The notes under the pieces are model-generated. The model saw only the letters and a program-made list of their open reading frames with translations, was not told the origin of the DNA and ran no database searches. DNA of 64,000 nt from Ruminococcus sp. Its GTDB lineage: Bacteria; Bacillota; Clostridia; Oscillospirales; Acutalibacteraceae. A program made the position numbers and the translations under genes. Below are positions 63,857 to 64,000 of this stretch, piece by piece (position 1 is the stretch's first letter; every line of letters starts with the position of its first letter). The stretch is taken from NCBI GenBank assembly GCA_017404665.1, contig JAFRBX010000030.1:1-64000 (forward strand), given 5' to 3'.

Positions 63857-64000
63857 ATGGACTCATTACAAGAAGCAAAAGCTATCGCTAAAATCTTAGA
63901 CAACCGCAAGGGCGAGGACGTCCGCGTCATCAAGATCGCCGACATTTCCTCTCTTGCCGACTATATGGTCATTGCGACCGGCAACTCCTCCACCCATGTC
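63857..64000 (+). CDS. rsfS: Ribosome silencing factor RsfS (partial)
   Basis: The first 48 residues are visible before the window ends: SLQEAKAIAKILDNRKGEDV, then KIADISSLADYMVIATGNSS, the Iojap/RsfS pattern. It blocks subunit joining by binding bL14. Start ATG 63857 with GAGGT. It follows yqeK as in other Firmicutes. Confidence 0.93.
   Translation, partial: MDSLQEAKAIAKILDNRKGEDVRVIKIADISSLADYMVIATGNSSTHV

Noticed and set aside
1..64000. tRNA or rRNA genes
   Set aside because: I looked for tRNA-like cloverleaf ends and rRNA core stretches in the gaps and saw none; the only structural RNA recognised is RNase P RNA.

Overview
The window is chromosomal DNA, about half G+C, from a spore-forming Clostridia-type Firmicute, most likely a gut member of the Ruminococcaceae/Oscillospirales. 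The evidence is the presence of spo0A, spoIVB and a BofA-family gene, the infC-rpmI-rplT operon behind an L20-type leader, a divergent parE/parC pair, Firmicute-type promoters (TTGaca, 17 nt, TATAAT) and strong AAGGAGG ribosome binding sites. No species call is possible from sequence reading alone.

Layout. 1-634: the end of a phage-like tail module. 725-2707 (minus): a polytopic membrane protein. 3053-24403: a 21-kb accessory locus, all on the plus strand, which is the most unusual part of the window. It starts with a clear promoter and a leader of three small hairpins. It then encodes seven membrane-exported proteins with TasA/camelysin-type (SipW-dependent) N-termini and two Ser/His (ER-type) SipW-like signal peptidases, one inside the run and one just after its terminator. 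In the middle sit a membrane-anchored McrB-like AAA+ ATPase and a large coiled-coil protein with a DUF2357/McrC-like N-terminal part. Five of the exported proteins, plus a membrane-anchored one, share a pair of sequence blocks (an RAxRI block and an IWxEGxDPxC block). One 1221-residue protein carries several CBM26-like starch-binding modules, at least two of them inserted between those blocks. I read the locus as a surface fibre or matrix system, possibly for attachment to starch, with an ATPase pair otherwise known from restriction systems.

24455-33908: a lipoprotein, RadC, UvrB, topoisomerase IV B and A subunits (with a DUF559 nuclease cassette between them), SecG and a BofA-family protein. 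34048-36973 (minus): a DUF4364 protein, Spo0A and SpoIVB. 37223-44609: CCA transferase, RNase P RNA, an XRE regulator, an AI-2E permease-family protein, MurD, a GNAT protein and a methionine gamma-lyase-family protein. 44740-46804 (minus): a ComEA-like protein, TadA and a CPBP protease. 46933-64000: infC-rpmI-rplT, an rRNA methyltransferase, DprA, TopA, TrmFO, PlsX, RNase III, a radical SAM protein, SMC, FtsY, RdgB, YhbY, NadD, YqeK and the start of RsfS. These are housekeeping genes, often joined by ATGA overlaps.

The intergenic DNA is packed with small repeats of at least five families. Several have inverted arms, and two of these families have a copy carrying a small cargo gene (four-helix-bundle protein; DUF559 nuclease) alongside empty relatives elsewhere in the window. 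One repeat has entered a variable helix of RNase P RNA, and one is read in frame as part of a GNAT protein.
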